Source: Micromonospora carbonacea (GTDB lineage: Bacteria; Actinomycetota; Actinomycetes; Mycobacteriales; Micromonosporaceae). From it: 64,000 bases of DNA. Where the stretch lies: assembly GCF_014205165.1 (NCBI RefSeq), contig NZ_JACHMZ010000001.1, forward strand, positions 3,702,501-3,766,500, written 5' to 3'. The notes under the pieces are model-generated. The model made no database searches and was not told the DNA's origin. It saw only the letters and a program-made list of their open reading frames with translations. Below are positions 25,100 through 33,610 of this stretch, in pieces; position 1 is the stretch's first letter, and every line of letters begins with the position of its first letter. A program made the translations under genes and the position numbers.

Positions 25100-26176
25100 T
25101 CAACCGTGCACGCCGGTGCGCGCCGGACGCGACACCCACCGGGCGACGCGGGCGGTGGCGACGGGGGCCGGGGGCACGACGCCGGGCGCGGCGGGCCGCG
25201 GGAGCCGGCGGACCAGCAGCACCACGCCCCCGGGCAGGCTCGCCACCAGCGCCAACGCCCCGTACACGGTGGCGGCGGCGACGCCCTGCCCGGCGGTCAG
25301 TCCGGCGGCGGCGAACGCCCACGCGGCCACCCCCTCGCGCGGCCCGAACCCGCCCACATTCAGCGGCAGGATCATCGCGAGCAGGGCGAGCAGCGTCAGC
25401 GGCAGCAGCCGGGCAAGCGGCGCGGCGGAGCCCGCCGTGCGGGCCGCGACGACGAACGTGGCCAGGTGGCCCGCCAGCACCACGGCGGAGGCGACCAGCA
25501 CGCCGGCCCAGGTCCGCCGCCCCAGCACCCCGGAGCGGACGTCGGCCACGGCGGTGCGCAGCGCCCGCGCCCACCCCGACGCCCCCGACCGGGGCGCGAC
25601 GCGCCCCAGCAGCACCGCGCCCAGGCCGGCGACGACGAGCAGCGCCGCCGCCACCGGCAGGTACGGCCGCACCGGCGACGGGAACGCGGCCAGCACGCCC
25701 ACCGCGAGGACCACCGTGACCGCCTGGCCCGCCGTGCGCTCCCAGACCACGGCCCGCACGCCGCGGCTGACGTCCCCGCAGTCGCGGCCGTGGCGCACCG
25801 CGCGGTCGACGTCGCCGAGCACCCCGCCGGGCAGGGTGGAGTTGAGGAACACGGCCCGGTAGCAGTGCGCCACCGCCGCGCGCAGCGGCAGCCGGACGCC
25901 CAGCCCGGCGGCGACCAGGCTCCACCGCCACGCGGCGCAGACGGTGGTGACCAGGCCGATGCCCAGCGCCGCCGCGAGGGCCGTGCCGTCGATCAGGCGC
26001 AGGCCGGCGAGGAACGGGCCGCTGCCCAGCCGCCACAGCAGGGCGGCCAGCACCGCCACCCCGGCGAGGGTGCGCGCCCACCCCCAGAACGACCGGGGCA
26101 GCCGGCCGACGCGTGTGGCGGGCGACGCCGCCGGTTCCGTGCTCGCTGGCAAACCCGGTCCTCCCTGCACGATCAT
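25100..26176 (-). CDS. Flippase-like / LPG-synthase-type integral membrane protein
   Basis: Membrane protein of 358 aa with about 8-9 hydrophobic helices, of the family covering UPF0104 and the transmembrane domain of lysylphosphatidylglycerol synthase. The conserved stretches YRAVFLNSTLPGGVLGDV and MILPLNVGGFGPREG are visible. There is no C-terminal aminoacyltransferase domain. Many members sit beside glycosyltransferases and are thought to move lipid-linked sugars across the membrane. It lies 20 bp upstream of the cyclohydrolase gene, in the same direction. The last 40 residues are Pro/Arg-rich. Confidence 0.82.
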   Translation of the reverse strand: MIVQGGPGLPASTEPAASPATRVGRLPRSFWGWARTLAGVAVLAALLWRLGSGPFLAGLRLIDGTALAAALGIGLVTTVCAAWRWSLVAAGLGVRLPLRAAVAHCYRAVFLNSTLPGGVLGDVDRAVRHGRDCGDVSRGVRAVVWERTAGQAVTVVLAVGVLAAFPSPVRPYLPVAAALLVVAGLGAVLLGRVAPRSGASGWARALRTAVADVRSGVLGRRTWAGVLVASAVVLAGHLATFVVAARTAGSAAPLARLLPLTLLALLAMILPLNVGGFGPREGVAAWAFAAAGLTAGQGVAAATVYGALALVASLPGGVVLLVRRLPRPAAPGVVPPAPVATARVARWVSRPARTGVHG

Positions 26177-26213
26177 CTTCCCTCCGGGTTCACGTGTGGC
26201 GCGCCCGGATGGT

Positions 26214-27152
26214 TCACCCGCAGCCGGCGAGCAGGTCGGCGTGGTCGACCAGGACGTCGAGCGTACCGGCGCGGGCGGCGGCCCGCCGGGTTCGGCCGTA
26301 CGCCGTGGTGCGGCCGGTCAGCTCGGGGCGCTGCTCACGGGCGGCGCCCAGCCAGCCGGTGAACCACTCGGCGGTCAGCTCGGCGCGGTCCGGGCCGAGC
26401 CGCCACGGGCTCGGCCGGGTCAGCACGTCGACGCCGCGGCGGGCGAACGCGGCCACGCAGGCGGCGACGGCGTCGGGGCCGAGCAGCGCGCCCCGGCCGG
26501 GTACGACGCGCCGCTGGTGGTCGTCGAACGCGGCGGCGACGTCGGCGTCCAGCGGGTCGGCGGGGGTCAGCCGCACCCGGCCGACCACCGTGAGGGTGAA
26601 CAGGGTGGGCCGGTCGGCGCAGGCCGCCACGATCCGCCCGACCTCCTCGGCGGTGAGCATGTCCAGCAGCGCCGACGCGGTGACCAGGGACGCGTCGGCG
26701 AGGTCGGCGGCGGACAGCCGGGTGATGTCACCCTGCCGGGTCTCCACGGTGACCGCGCCGCCGCCGGAGGCGGCGAGGCCCGCCAGGGCGGCCCGGGCCC
26801 GCGCCAGCAGGCCGGGGTCGCGGTCGTGGAGCACCCAGTGCTGCGGGCCGGGCAGCCGGGGGGCCAACCAGCGCCCCATCGACCCGGTGCCGGCGCCCAG
26901 GTCGTGGATCACGACCGGCCGGTCGCCGGCGAGGCGTCGGCGCACCGGCGTCAGCAGGGCCGCCGCGCGGGCCGCCGCGTCGGCGGGCTCCCGCATCCGC
27001 AGCCAGCCGGCGAAGGCGGCGGTGTCGTCGCCGTCGCTCATGTGCCCCGCCGCGCCGTCGTGGCCGTCACGCGGGCTGGTCACCGGACCGCCGTCGCCGT
27101 GGCCGTCACGCGGGCGGGCCACCGGACCGCCGTCGCCGTGGCCGTCGCTCAT
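26214..27152 (-). CDS. SAM-dependent methyltransferase
   Basis: Class I methyltransferase-like protein of 312 aa. Motif I is VIHDLGAGTGSMGRW (about residue 90); the acidic end of strand 2 is VLHDRDP, and LVTASALLDMLT fits the post-II region. The start ATG at 27152 overlaps the stop of the glycosyltransferase gene (ATGA), favouring it over the internal ATG at 27040. The first 38 residues are a Gly/Asp/His-rich tandem repeat (see 27055-27146) and look non-catalytic. The substrate is unknown; it may methylate the glycosylated or pterin-like intermediate of this operon. Confidence 0.82.
   Translation of the reverse strand: MSDGHGDGGPVARPRDGHGDGGPVTSPRDGHDGAAGHMSDGDDTAAFAGWLRMREPADAAARAAALLTPVRRRLAGDRPVVIHDLGAGTGSMGRWLAPRLPGPQHWVLHDRDPGLLARARAALAGLAASGGGAVTVETRQGDITRLSAADLADASLVTASALLDMLTAEEVGRIVAACADRPTLFTLTVVGRVRLTPADPLDADVAAAFDDHQRRVVPGRGALLGPDAVAACVAAFARRGVDVLTRPSPWRLGPDRAELTAEWFTGWLGAAREQRPELTGRTTAYGRTRRAAARAGTLDVLVDHADLLAGCG
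27055..27146 (-). repeat. About 39-bp tandem repeat in the 5' end of the methyltransferase gene
   Basis: Two near-copies of a 39-42 bp unit and a partial third encode a repeated Gly-His-Gly-Asp-Gly-Gly-Pro-Val segment. The repeat also duplicates the start sequence ATGAGCGACGG, present at both 27152 and 27040, so it creates two possible starts. Confidence 0.8.
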
Positions 27153-28231
27153 GCCGCCGCTCCCTTCAGGACCGCCGCGAGAATGGTGGAGGTGGTCGAC
27201 CAGTCGGTCAGGGCCGGCCGGCGGGCGCGGGCGGCGCGGCGCAGCCGCTCCCGCAGGCCGGCGTCGCCCAGCCAGGCGCGCAGCGCGCCGGCCAGCGCCG
27301 CCGGGTCGCCGGGCGGCACCAGCAGGCCGGGGCGTTCGCCGCCGGGGGCGCGGCCCAGCGCCTCGGACACGCCGCCGACGTCGGTGGCCAGCACCGGGAT
27401 GCCCCGCGCGAGGGCCTCGGTGACGACCATCCCGTACGTCTCGCCGCGCGAGGCCAGCACCAGCAGGTCGGCGGCGGCGTACGCGGCGGACAGGGCGGGA
27501 CCGGTGCGCGGCCCGAGCAGTTCCACCCGCCCGGTCAGGCCGGACCCGGCGGCCTGCCGGCGCAGCCGCCGCACGTGGGCGGGGTCGCGGGTCAGCGCGC
27601 CGACGCAGGCGCACCGCCACGGCAGGTCCGCCACCGTCGCCAGGGCGGCCAGCAGCACGTCGTGCCCCTTGTGCGGGGCGACGGTCGCGACGCAGAGCAG
27701 CGCCGTTCCGGCGGCCGTGCCGCCGGCGAGCGGGGCGGGGTCGACCCCCGGCGCGGCGACGTGGACCCGGCCGGCGGGCAGCCCGTACCGGTCGATCAGC
27801 CGGCGGCGGGTCCACTCGCTGGTGGCGACGACGGCCGTGGCGACGGCCAGGGCGCGGGCCTCGGCGTCGTCGTCGCGCGGCATGTGCACCAGCACGACGA
27901 GCCGCAGCCTGCCGGCCTGCGCCCGCAGCTCCTGCGGCGTGACCGAGGCGACGAGGCCGTCGAGGAGCGCCACCGCGCCGTCGGGCAGGGCGGCGAGCCG
28001 GGCGGCGAGGTCGGCCCGCGCGGCCGGGCCGGGCGTCGGCCAGTCGCCGGGCACCGGATGCTCGTGGACCCGCCAGCCGGCGTCGGCCAGCGCGGCGCAG
28101 GCCCGGCGGTCGTAGTGGTTGCCGCCGCTGGGCGTGGCCGGGTCGTCGATGTCGCCGGGGAGCACCACGTGCACCTCGGGCCGGGCGGCGGCGGGGACGC
28201 CGGCCGGCGCGCCCGGGGCCGGGGCTGTCAC
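27149..28231 (-). CDS. GT4-family glycosyltransferase
   Basis: GT-B glycosyltransferase of 360 aa. N-terminal half: [19 protein letters not shown] (acceptor-side loop). C-terminal half: [17 protein letters not shown], the E-x7-E-like nucleotide-sugar motif [27 protein letters not shown], and [13 protein letters not shown]. It transfers a sugar from a nucleotide donor with retention. GTG at 28231 overlaps the stop of the PTPS-like gene (GTGA), and the end overlaps the methyltransferase start. It is probably cytosolic or membrane-associated. Whether the acceptor is a lipid or the GTP-derived ring cannot be told. Confidence 0.88.
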   Translation of the reverse strand: MTAPAPGAPAGVPAAARPEVHVVLPGDIDDPATPSGGNHYDRRACAALADAGWRVHEHPVPGDWPTPGPAARADLAARLAALPDGAVALLDGLVASVTPQELRAQAGRLRLVVLVHMPRDDDAEARALAVATAVVATSEWTRRRLIDRYGLPAGRVHVAAPGVDPAPLAGGTAAGTALLCVATVAPHKGHDVLLAALATVADLPWRCACVGALTRDPAHVRRLRRQAAGSGLTGRVELLGPRTGPALSAAYAAADLLVLASRGETYGMVVTEALARGIPVLATDVGGVSEALGRAPGGERPGLLVPPGDPAALAGALRAWLGDAGLRERLRRAARARRPALTDWSTTSTILAAVLKGAAA

Positions 28232-28626
28232 AGGGGCCGCTCGTAGCTGGCCCAGGCGACGTGCGACTCGTGCAGGGTGACGGTGATCCCGGCCAGCCCT
28301 TGCGCGCCCGCGCCGAGGTCGCCCGCGCGCACCCGGTCGGCGAGCCGGTCGGCGACCGTGCGGGCCAGCACCTCCGTGGTGGTGTTCACCCCGGCGAACG
28401 CGGGCTCGTCGTCGAGGTTGCGGTAGGTCAGCTCGCCGAGGACGGCACGCAGCTGCTCGGTGGCCAGGCCGATGTCGACGACGATGCCGTCGGCGTCGAG
28501 GTCGGGCCGGCGGAACGTGGCGTCGACGACGAAGGTGGCCCCGTGCAGGCGCTGCGCCGGGCCGAAGACGTCGCCGCGGAAGCTGTGGGCGATCATCATG
28601 TGATCGCGGACGGTCACGCTGAACAC
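28228..28626 (-). CDS. PTPS-like T-fold protein lacking catalytic Cys and a zinc His
   Basis: Protein of 132 aa in the 6-pyruvoyl-tetrahydropterin synthase/QueD family. The first zinc His (MIAHSF), the LHG of strand 2, the acidic [13 protein letters not shown] and the pterin-anchoring Glu in [12 protein letters not shown] are there. However, the catalytic Cys of FGxC is Ala (FGPAQRLHG), and the HGH zinc motif is HGA. It should therefore bind a pterin-like ligand without classical PTPS chemistry. The S. coelicolor homologue SCO6650 is, as I recall, a crystallised PTPS-like protein with just these losses. The gene overlaps its neighbours on both sides. Confidence 0.85.
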   Translation of the reverse strand: MFSVTVRDHMMIAHSFRGDVFGPAQRLHGATFVVDATFRRPDLDADGIVVDIGLATEQLRAVLGELTYRNLDDEPAFAGVNTTTEVLARTVADRLADRVRAGDLGAGAQGLAGITVTLHESHVAWASYERPL

Positions 28627-29609
28627 GGGTCACTCTCCTGGTAGGTGATGAGGTGGCACAGGGCGGGCAGGCTGCCGTCGGTGAGGCCGGCGAGCACGTC
28701 GGGCAGTTCCGCGAACGGCGAGCTGCCGGTGAGCAGCGCGTCGAAGGCGGGGTCGGCGAGCAGCTCCAGGGCGAGGGCGAGCCGGTCGGCGTGCGTGCGG
28801 CTGCCCCGGCGGGCCGGGGCGACCATGCCCACCTGGCTGCTGCGCACGGTCAACCGGCCGGAGTGGAACGCCCCGCCCAGCGACAGCCGCACCGCGCGGT
28901 CGCCGTACCAGCTCAGCTCCAGCGCCGTGCCCTCCGGGGCGAGCAGCTCCAGCGACCGCTGCAACCCCTCGGAGGTGGCGCTGGCGTGCACCACCAGGTC
29001 GCGCCCGCCGGTGGCCCGCTCGGGGGTGGCGAAGTCGACGCCGAGCGCGGCGGCGACGGTGGCCCGGGCGGGGTCGGCGTCGACCAGCTCGACGCGCACC
29101 CCGGGGAAGCGGGCGAGCAGCGCGGCGACGCCGCAGCCGACCATGCCCGCGCCGACGACGCTCACCCGGTCACCGAGCAGCGGCGGCGCGTCCCACAGGG
29201 CGTTCACGGCGGTCTCCACGGTGCCGGCGAGCACGGCGCGGGCCGCCGGCACCCCGTCGGGCACCGGCACCACGGCCGAGGCCGGCACGACGTACGCGCT
29301 CTGGTGCGGGTGCAGGCAGAACACGGTCCGCCCGCGCAGCCCGGCCGGGCCCTGCTCGACGACGCCGACGCTGAGGTAGCCGTACTTCACGGGGGCCGGG
29401 AAGTCGCCCTCCTGGAACGGGGCGCGCATCGCGGTGTGCTGGTCGACCGGGACCCGGCCGGCGAAGACGAGGGTCTCGGTGCCCCGGCTGACGCCCGAGT
29501 AGCGGGCCCGCACCAGCACCTCGTCGGGGCCGGGGGTGGGCAGCGCCGCCGGGCGGATCTCCCCCACCCCGGGCTCACGCAGCCAGAACGCGTACGCCTC
29601 GCCGGTCAC
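28614..29609 (-). CDS. Zinc-type alcohol dehydrogenase-like oxidoreductase
   Basis: Medium-chain dehydrogenase/reductase of 331 aa. A GroES-like domain (to about 130) has [13 protein letters not shown] and [15 protein letters not shown]. The Rossmann domain has [17 protein letters not shown]. It resembles the zinc-binding alcohol dehydrogenase group that includes bacteriochlorophyllide dehydrogenase BchC, and lacks the structural four-Cys loop. GTG at 29609 was preferred to 29657 because GAGGA lies upstream and the extra residues are Arg-rich. It is the first gene of the leftward operon, facing the phosphatidyltransferase gene over 131 bp, and overlaps the PTPS-like gene by 13 bp. Confidence 0.82.
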   Translation of the reverse strand: MTGEAYAFWLREPGVGEIRPAALPTPGPDEVLVRARYSGVSRGTETLVFAGRVPVDQHTAMRAPFQEGDFPAPVKYGYLSVGVVEQGPAGLRGRTVFCLHPHQSAYVVPASAVVPVPDGVPAARAVLAGTVETAVNALWDAPPLLGDRVSVVGAGMVGCGVAALLARFPGVRVELVDADPARATVAAALGVDFATPERATGGRDLVVHASATSEGLQRSLELLAPEGTALELSWYGDRAVRLSLGGAFHSGRLTVRSSQVGMVAPARRGSRTHADRLALALELLADPAFDALLTGSSPFAELPDVLAGLTDGSLPALCHLITYQESDPCSA

Positions 29610-29740
29610 CGGAGGGTCCTCGTCGTCACGTCGTCCTCCTCGTGTCGTCCGCCGCACCGAACCGTTCGGCCGGATTCTCCGTGTTGTCTGTCGACAGCCT
29701 GTCGAACGGCAGTCTCTCGATCATCAAACACGGAGGCACG
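29610..29740. promoter_or_regulatory. Divergent promoter region with CTGTCGACAG palindrome
   Basis: This gap separates the two arms of the cluster. It contains the 10-bp perfect palindrome CTGTCGACAG (29688-29697), and CTGTCGA recurs at 29699, giving a direct repeat 11 bp apart. An ATCATCAAA tract and a GGAGG (29732-29736) precede the GTG at 29741. Confidence 0.45.
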
Positions 29741-30499
29741 GTGCGCAGGGTTCAACACGGTCCGCTGGCAGGTCTGGTCAGCCTGTTCGTCCTGCTGGCG
29801 GGGATCGGCGCGACCGTCGGCCTCGGGCCGGCGGGCTGGCTCGCCGGCACGGCGTACGGAATGGTCCTGAGCGGGCTGCTCGCCCGGGCGCTGCGCGGGG
29901 CGGGCGAGTCCGGCCTGGGGCCGGCGGACGTGGTGACGTTGGGCCGGGCGGTGCTGATCGGCGGGGTGACGGCCCTGGTGGCCGACGGCTTCACCCGGGC
30001 CGTGCCGGTGCCGTTGCTGGTCGGCCTCGCCGCCGTGGCGCTGCTGCTCGACGCCGTCGACGGGCAGGTGGCGCGGCGCACCGGCACCGCGAGCGACCTC
30101 GGGGCCCGGTTCGACATGGAGGTCGACGCGTACCTCATCCTGCTGCTGGGCGTGCACCTGGCGCCGACGGCCGGGGTCTGGGTGCTGACCCTCGGCGCGA
30201 TGCGGTACGCCTTCGTGGCGGCCGGCTGGACGTCGCCGTGGCTGCGTGGGTCGCTGCCGCCGCGGCGGTGGCGTAAGGTCGTCGCCGCGCTCCAGGGCAT
30301 CGTCCTGGTCGTCGCCGCGGCCGGGGTCCTGCCGCCGGTCGGGGCGACGGTGCTGCTGGCCGGGGCGTTCGCGCTGCTCGTCGAGTCCTTCGGGCGCGAC
30401 GTCGGGTGGCTGTGGCGGCACCGTCCGGTCGCCGGGCGCGACGGCGCGGCCCTGCGCCGGGACGACCCGGTCCGGGTGCCGGCCCACCTGCCGGCCTGA
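29741..30499 (+). CDS. CDP-alcohol phosphatidyltransferase family protein
   Basis: Membrane enzyme of 252 aa. The full CDP-alcohol motif DxxDGxxARx8GxxxDxxxD is present: DAVDGQVARR, then G-x3-D and D in GARFDMEVD. It is surrounded by about six hydrophobic helices. Family members join a CDP-linked head or lipid to an alcohol acceptor, with release of CMP. GTG at 29741 has GGAGG 5 nt upstream; the in-frame start at 29642 would add a non-membrane leader without homology. The acceptor is unknown. Its pairing with a flippase-like protein and a glycosyltransferase argues for building a lipid-linked compound. Confidence 0.88.
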   Translation: MRRVQHGPLAGLVSLFVLLAGIGATVGLGPAGWLAGTAYGMVLSGLLARALRGAGESGLGPADVVTLGRAVLIGGVTALVADGFTRAVPVPLLVGLAAVALLLDAVDGQVARRTGTASDLGARFDMEVDAYLILLLGVHLAPTAGVWVLTLGAMRYAFVAAGWTSPWLRGSLPPRRWRKVVAALQGIVLVVAAAGVLPPVGATVLLAGAFALLVESFGRDVGWLWRHRPVAGRDGAALRRDDPVRVPAHLPA

Positions 30500-30531
30500 C
30501 CGCCCACCGGATGCACGGGAGAGAAGACGAC

Positions 30532-32355
30532 GTGACGAACCACCCGGGCGACCCCACCGATGCGGCCGGCGACGGCCCGCCCCGCGCCATCGGCGACGAG
30601 ACGACGGGCGACGACACGACGACCGACGCCACCGGCGACGGCACGGGCGGCGACGAGGGTCGGCGCGCGGCGGACGACGCGGGCCGGCCGGCCGCGCTGC
30701 CGGGGCGGGGTCGACGGGTCCGCCGCGCGGTGACCGGCACCCTGGCCGCGCTGCTGGTGGCCGCCGCACTCACCGCCCCGGACCAGTTGCGGGAGCTGCG
30801 CCCGGCGGCGTTCCTGCGGCTGCCGGTCGAGGCCCTGGTCGTCGCCGCTGGGCTGCTCGCCCTGCCGGCGCGTCCCCGCCGGGTGGCCGCCGCCCTGACC
30901 GGGGCCGTGCTGGGGCTGGTCACCGTGGTCAGGCTCACCGACCTGGGCTTCCAGGTCGCCTGGGACCGCCCCTTCGACCTGGTGTCGGACTGGGTGCTGT
31001 TCGACGACGCGTACGGGTTCCTCGCCGGCTCGATCGGCCGGCCCGGGGCGGTCGGCGTCGCCGCGGGCGTCGTGCTGCTGGCCGTCGCCCTGCTCGTGAC
31101 CCTGGCGCTGGCCGCGCTGCGCCTGGCCGCGCTGCTCGCCCGGCACGACACCGGGGCGAGACGGGCCGTCGCGGCGCTGACCGTGGGCTGGGTCGCCTGC
31201 GCCGCCTTCGGGGTGCGGATCGTCCCCGGGGTGCCGGTGGCCGACAGCGGCGCGACCGCCATGGTCCGTTACCACGCGGTCCAGGTGCGCGGCGGGCTCA
31301 CCGACGGTGAGGTGTTCGCCGCCGAGGTCGCCGCCGACGGGTTCCGGGACACGCCGGGCGACCAGCTGCTGACCGCGCTGCGCGGCAAGGACGTCGTCGT
31401 CGCGTTCGTGGAGAGCTACGGCCGCGACGCGGTGGAGGAGCCGGAGTTCGCGCAGGTCGGCGCGGTGCTCGACGAGGGCACCCGGCGGCTGCGGGCGGCC
31501 GGGTTCGCCTCCCGCAGCGCCTATCTCACGTCCCCGACGGCGGGCGGCGGAAGCTGGCTGGCCCACGCCACGCTGCTGTCGGGGCTGTGGATCGACAGCC
31601 AGCAGCGGCACCGCAGCCTGCTCGCCACGGACCGGCTCACCCTCGGCGGGGCGTTCCAGCGGGCGGGCTGGCGGACGGTCGGGGTGATGCCCGGCGCGCT
31701 GGCCGACTGGCCGGAGGGCGGGTTCTACGGCTACGACCGGTTCTATCCGGCCCGGGAACTGGGCTACCGGGGGCCGAAGCTGGGCTACTTCCTCATGCCG
31801 GACCAGTACGCGCTGTCGGAGTTGCAGCGCCGCGAGCGGTCGGCCCCCGGCCACCCGCCGGTGATGGCCGAGATCCCGCTGACCTCCAGCCACTCCCCGT
31901 GGACGTCGTTCCCCCGGGTCATCGACTGGGACGACGTGGGCGACGGCTCGGTCTACCACCGCAACTCGGCGGTGGCCGACGTCGGCGGCAAGCCGGTGCG
32001 CCGCACCGCCGCCCAGATCCGCGCGGACTATCGGCGCACCATCGAGTACACGCTGAAGTCGCTGATCTCCTACGTGGAGACCTACGGCGACGACGACCTG
32101 GTGCTGGTCTTCCTCGGCGACCACCAGCCCGCACCGGTCGTCACCGGCGAGGACGCCAGCCGGGACGTGCCGGTCACCGTCGTGGCCCGCGACCCGAAGG
32201 TGCTCGACCGGATCGACGGCTGGCAGTGGCAGGACGGGTTGCGGCCCGGGCCGGGCGCGCCGGTGTGGCGGATGGACACCTTCCGGGACCGCTTCCTCAC
32301 GGCGTTCGGGTCCCGGCCGGGGGAATCCGCGCCGCCGGCCGCCGCCCCGCGCTGA
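30532..32355 (+). CDS. Membrane sulfatase / LtaS-like phosphotransferase-type protein
   Basis: Protein of 607 aa. An acidic, Thr/Asp/Gly-rich N-tail (1-60) is followed by about four to five transmembrane helices (60-240) and an extracellular alkaline-phosphatase-fold domain (from about 285). Domain motifs: AFVESYGRDA (metal Glu), YLTSPTAGGGSW (candidate nucleophile Thr), and LVFLGDHQPAPV (metal Asp-His). LtaS and phosphoethanolamine transferases use this fold to move glycerol- or ethanolamine-phosphate from lipids. GTG at 30532 has GGAGAG upstream. It sits 32 bp after the phosphatidyltransferase gene. Its role may be placing or removing a phosphate-linked head group outside the membrane. Confidence 0.83.
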   Translation: MTNHPGDPTDAAGDGPPRAIGDETTGDDTTTDATGDGTGGDEGRRAADDAGRPAALPGRGRRVRRAVTGTLAALLVAAALTAPDQLRELRPAAFLRLPVEALVVAAGLLALPARPRRVAAALTGAVLGLVTVVRLTDLGFQVAWDRPFDLVSDWVLFDDAYGFLAGSIGRPGAVGVAAGVVLLAVALLVTLALAALRLAALLARHDTGARRAVAALTVGWVACAAFGVRIVPGVPVADSGATAMVRYHAVQVRGGLTDGEVFAAEVAADGFRDTPGDQLLTALRGKDVVVAFVESYGRDAVEEPEFAQVGAVLDEGTRRLRAAGFASRSAYLTSPTAGGGSWLAHATLLSGLWIDSQQRHRSLLATDRLTLGGAFQRAGWRTVGVMPGALADWPEGGFYGYDRFYPARELGYRGPKLGYFLMPDQYALSELQRRERSAPGHPPVMAEIPLTSSHSPWTSFPRVIDWDDVGDGSVYHRNSAVADVGGKPVRRTAAQIRADYRRTIEYTLKSLISYVETYGDDDLVLVFLGDHQPAPVVTGEDASRDVPVTVVARDPKVLDRIDGWQWQDGLRPGPGAPVWRMDTFRDRFLTAFGSRPGESAPPAAAPR

Positions 32356-32376
32356 CCCGGGCGCACGCCCGGGTCA
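32353..32376. terminator. Perfect hairpin that contains both convergent stop codons
   Basis: An 11-bp arm starting with TGACCCGGGCG pairs perfectly with its complement across two bases. The first three bases are the stop of the rightward sulfatase-like gene, and the last three are the stop of the leftward small gene. It should act as a shared bidirectional terminator. Confidence 0.7.
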
Positions 32377-32679
32377 GGCGGCCTCCCGCCCGGTGCGCGG
32401 GTGCTCGGGCCGGGCCGGCGCGGCGGGCCGGGGGCGGGGCGCGGGGGCCGGCGCTCCCGCGCCGGCGTCGCCCCGGGCCAGCCGCATGGCGCGCTCGGCG
32501 TTCAGCAGCGGGTCGCACGGGGCCTGCCGGCCGCCGCAGAGCAGGTTCTGGCAGCGGCCGGCGGCGTCGGGCTGGTGGGCCTCGGCGACGTCGTACGCCA
32601 GCCGCCACAGCAGCGTGTCCGTCACGTCGCTCGGCGGAGCCGTGTCGTGACTGGACCGGTGGTGCGTTGTGCCGGACAC
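32374..32679 (-). CDS. Small hypothetical protein with Cys motif
   Basis: Predicted protein of 101 aa. A central segment (about 18-65, TLLWRLAYDVAEAHQP and GRCQNLLCGGRQAPCDP) looks conserved and has three Cys spaced for metal or disulfide binding. The last 30 residues are Pro/Ala/Arg-rich. GTG at 32679 has GAGAGGGG 7 nt upstream and the gene uses GC-biased third positions, both supporting a real gene. I do not recognise its function. Confidence 0.65.
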   Translation of the reverse strand: MSGTTHHRSSHDTAPPSDVTDTLLWRLAYDVAEAHQPDAAGRCQNLLCGGRQAPCDPLLNAERAMRLARGDAGAGAPAPAPRPRPAAPARPEHPRTGREAA

Positions 32680-32887
32680 GCGGAAACCCCTCTCGTCGTC
32701 GCTACCCGAACAGGTTGACCGGCATTCCGGCCCGCTAAACCCGCCCCGGGCAGGCGGTTGGTCACACCACGCCGATTGTCGTTCCCCGCCGCAAATGCGG
32801 TTGCCGGCGTCGCCCGGCCCCGACCACAGGCAGCCGAGTGGTCCAACCAGTTGACGGGTTGATGTGGGCCGGGCCACACTGCACCGC

Positions 32888-33610
32888 ATGACCTTCGTCC
32901 CTGTCCCCCGGGGTTCCGTCTCCGACCACGTCTTCGCCCAGCTCCGCGACGCCGTCGTCAGCGGCGCATACCGGCCCGGGGACACCCTGCCCGGCGAGCG
33001 GGAGCTGGCCGCCGCGTTCGCGGTGAACCGGCACGCCGTGCGCGAGGCGCTGCGCCGCCTGCAACAGCTCGGCCTGGTCCGGGTCAGCCAGGGCGGCGCG
33101 ACCCGGGTGCTCGACTGGCGGGTGCACGCGGGGCTCGACCTCGCCCTGTCCCTGGTCCGCTCCGGCGACGTCCTGCCGGTCGACACGCTCGTGCGGGACA
33201 TGCTGGAGATGCGCGCCTGCATCGGCGTCGACGCCGCCCGGCTCTGCGCCGAGCGGGCCGACGCGGCGACGCGGCAGACCGTCACCCGCGCCGTCGAGGA
33301 GTACGCCGCGCTCGCCCCCGACCTGCCCCGGATGGCCGAGGCCAACATCACCCTGTGGCGGCACGTGGTGCGCGGCTGCGGCAACACCGCGTACCTGCTG
33401 GGTTTCAACAGCCTCGTGGCCGGCGCGCTCGCCGTCGGCGAGGTGCCGCCGCAGCGGCGCGCCGCCGAGCTGCTCGACGTCGCCGGGCACCGGCGGCTCG
33501 CCGAGGCGATCGCCGACGGCCGGGGCGACGACGCCGCGCGGCAGGCGCGGGCCCTGCTCACCGCCGCCCTCGCCGCCCCCGCCGCGCCGGGACGGGAGTG
33601 CCGCGCATGA
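32888..33610 (+). CDS. GntR/FadR-family transcriptional regulator
   Basis: Regulator of 240 aa. The N-terminal winged helix has LRDAVVSGAYRPGDTLPGERELAAAFAVNRHAVREALRRL (given in part: PGERELAA, HAVREAL). An all-helical FadR/FCD-like ligand domain follows (about 85-235). ATG at 32888 was chosen. The stop overlaps the hydroxylase gene start by 4 bp (ATGA), so the regulator is translated with its two probable target enzymes. A fatty or ether-lipid-derived acid as effector is an inference from the neighbours. Confidence 0.88.
   Translation: MTFVPVPRGSVSDHVFAQLRDAVVSGAYRPGDTLPGERELAAAFAVNRHAVREALRRLQQLGLVRVSQGGATRVLDWRVHAGLDLALSLVRSGDVLPVDTLVRDMLEMRACIGVDAARLCAERADAATRQTVTRAVEEYAALAPDLPRMAEANITLWRHVVRGCGNTAYLLGFNSLVAGALAVGEVPPQRRAAELLDVAGHRRLAEAIADGRGDDAARQARALLTAALAAPAAPGRECRA

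Noticed and set aside
24426..26081. A 551-codon reading frame that could look like a large fusion ending in GTP cyclohydrolase II
   Set aside because: The upstream part is antisense-like and overlaps the flippase-like gene in another frame. A clear GAAGGAG and ATG at 25079 mark the true start.
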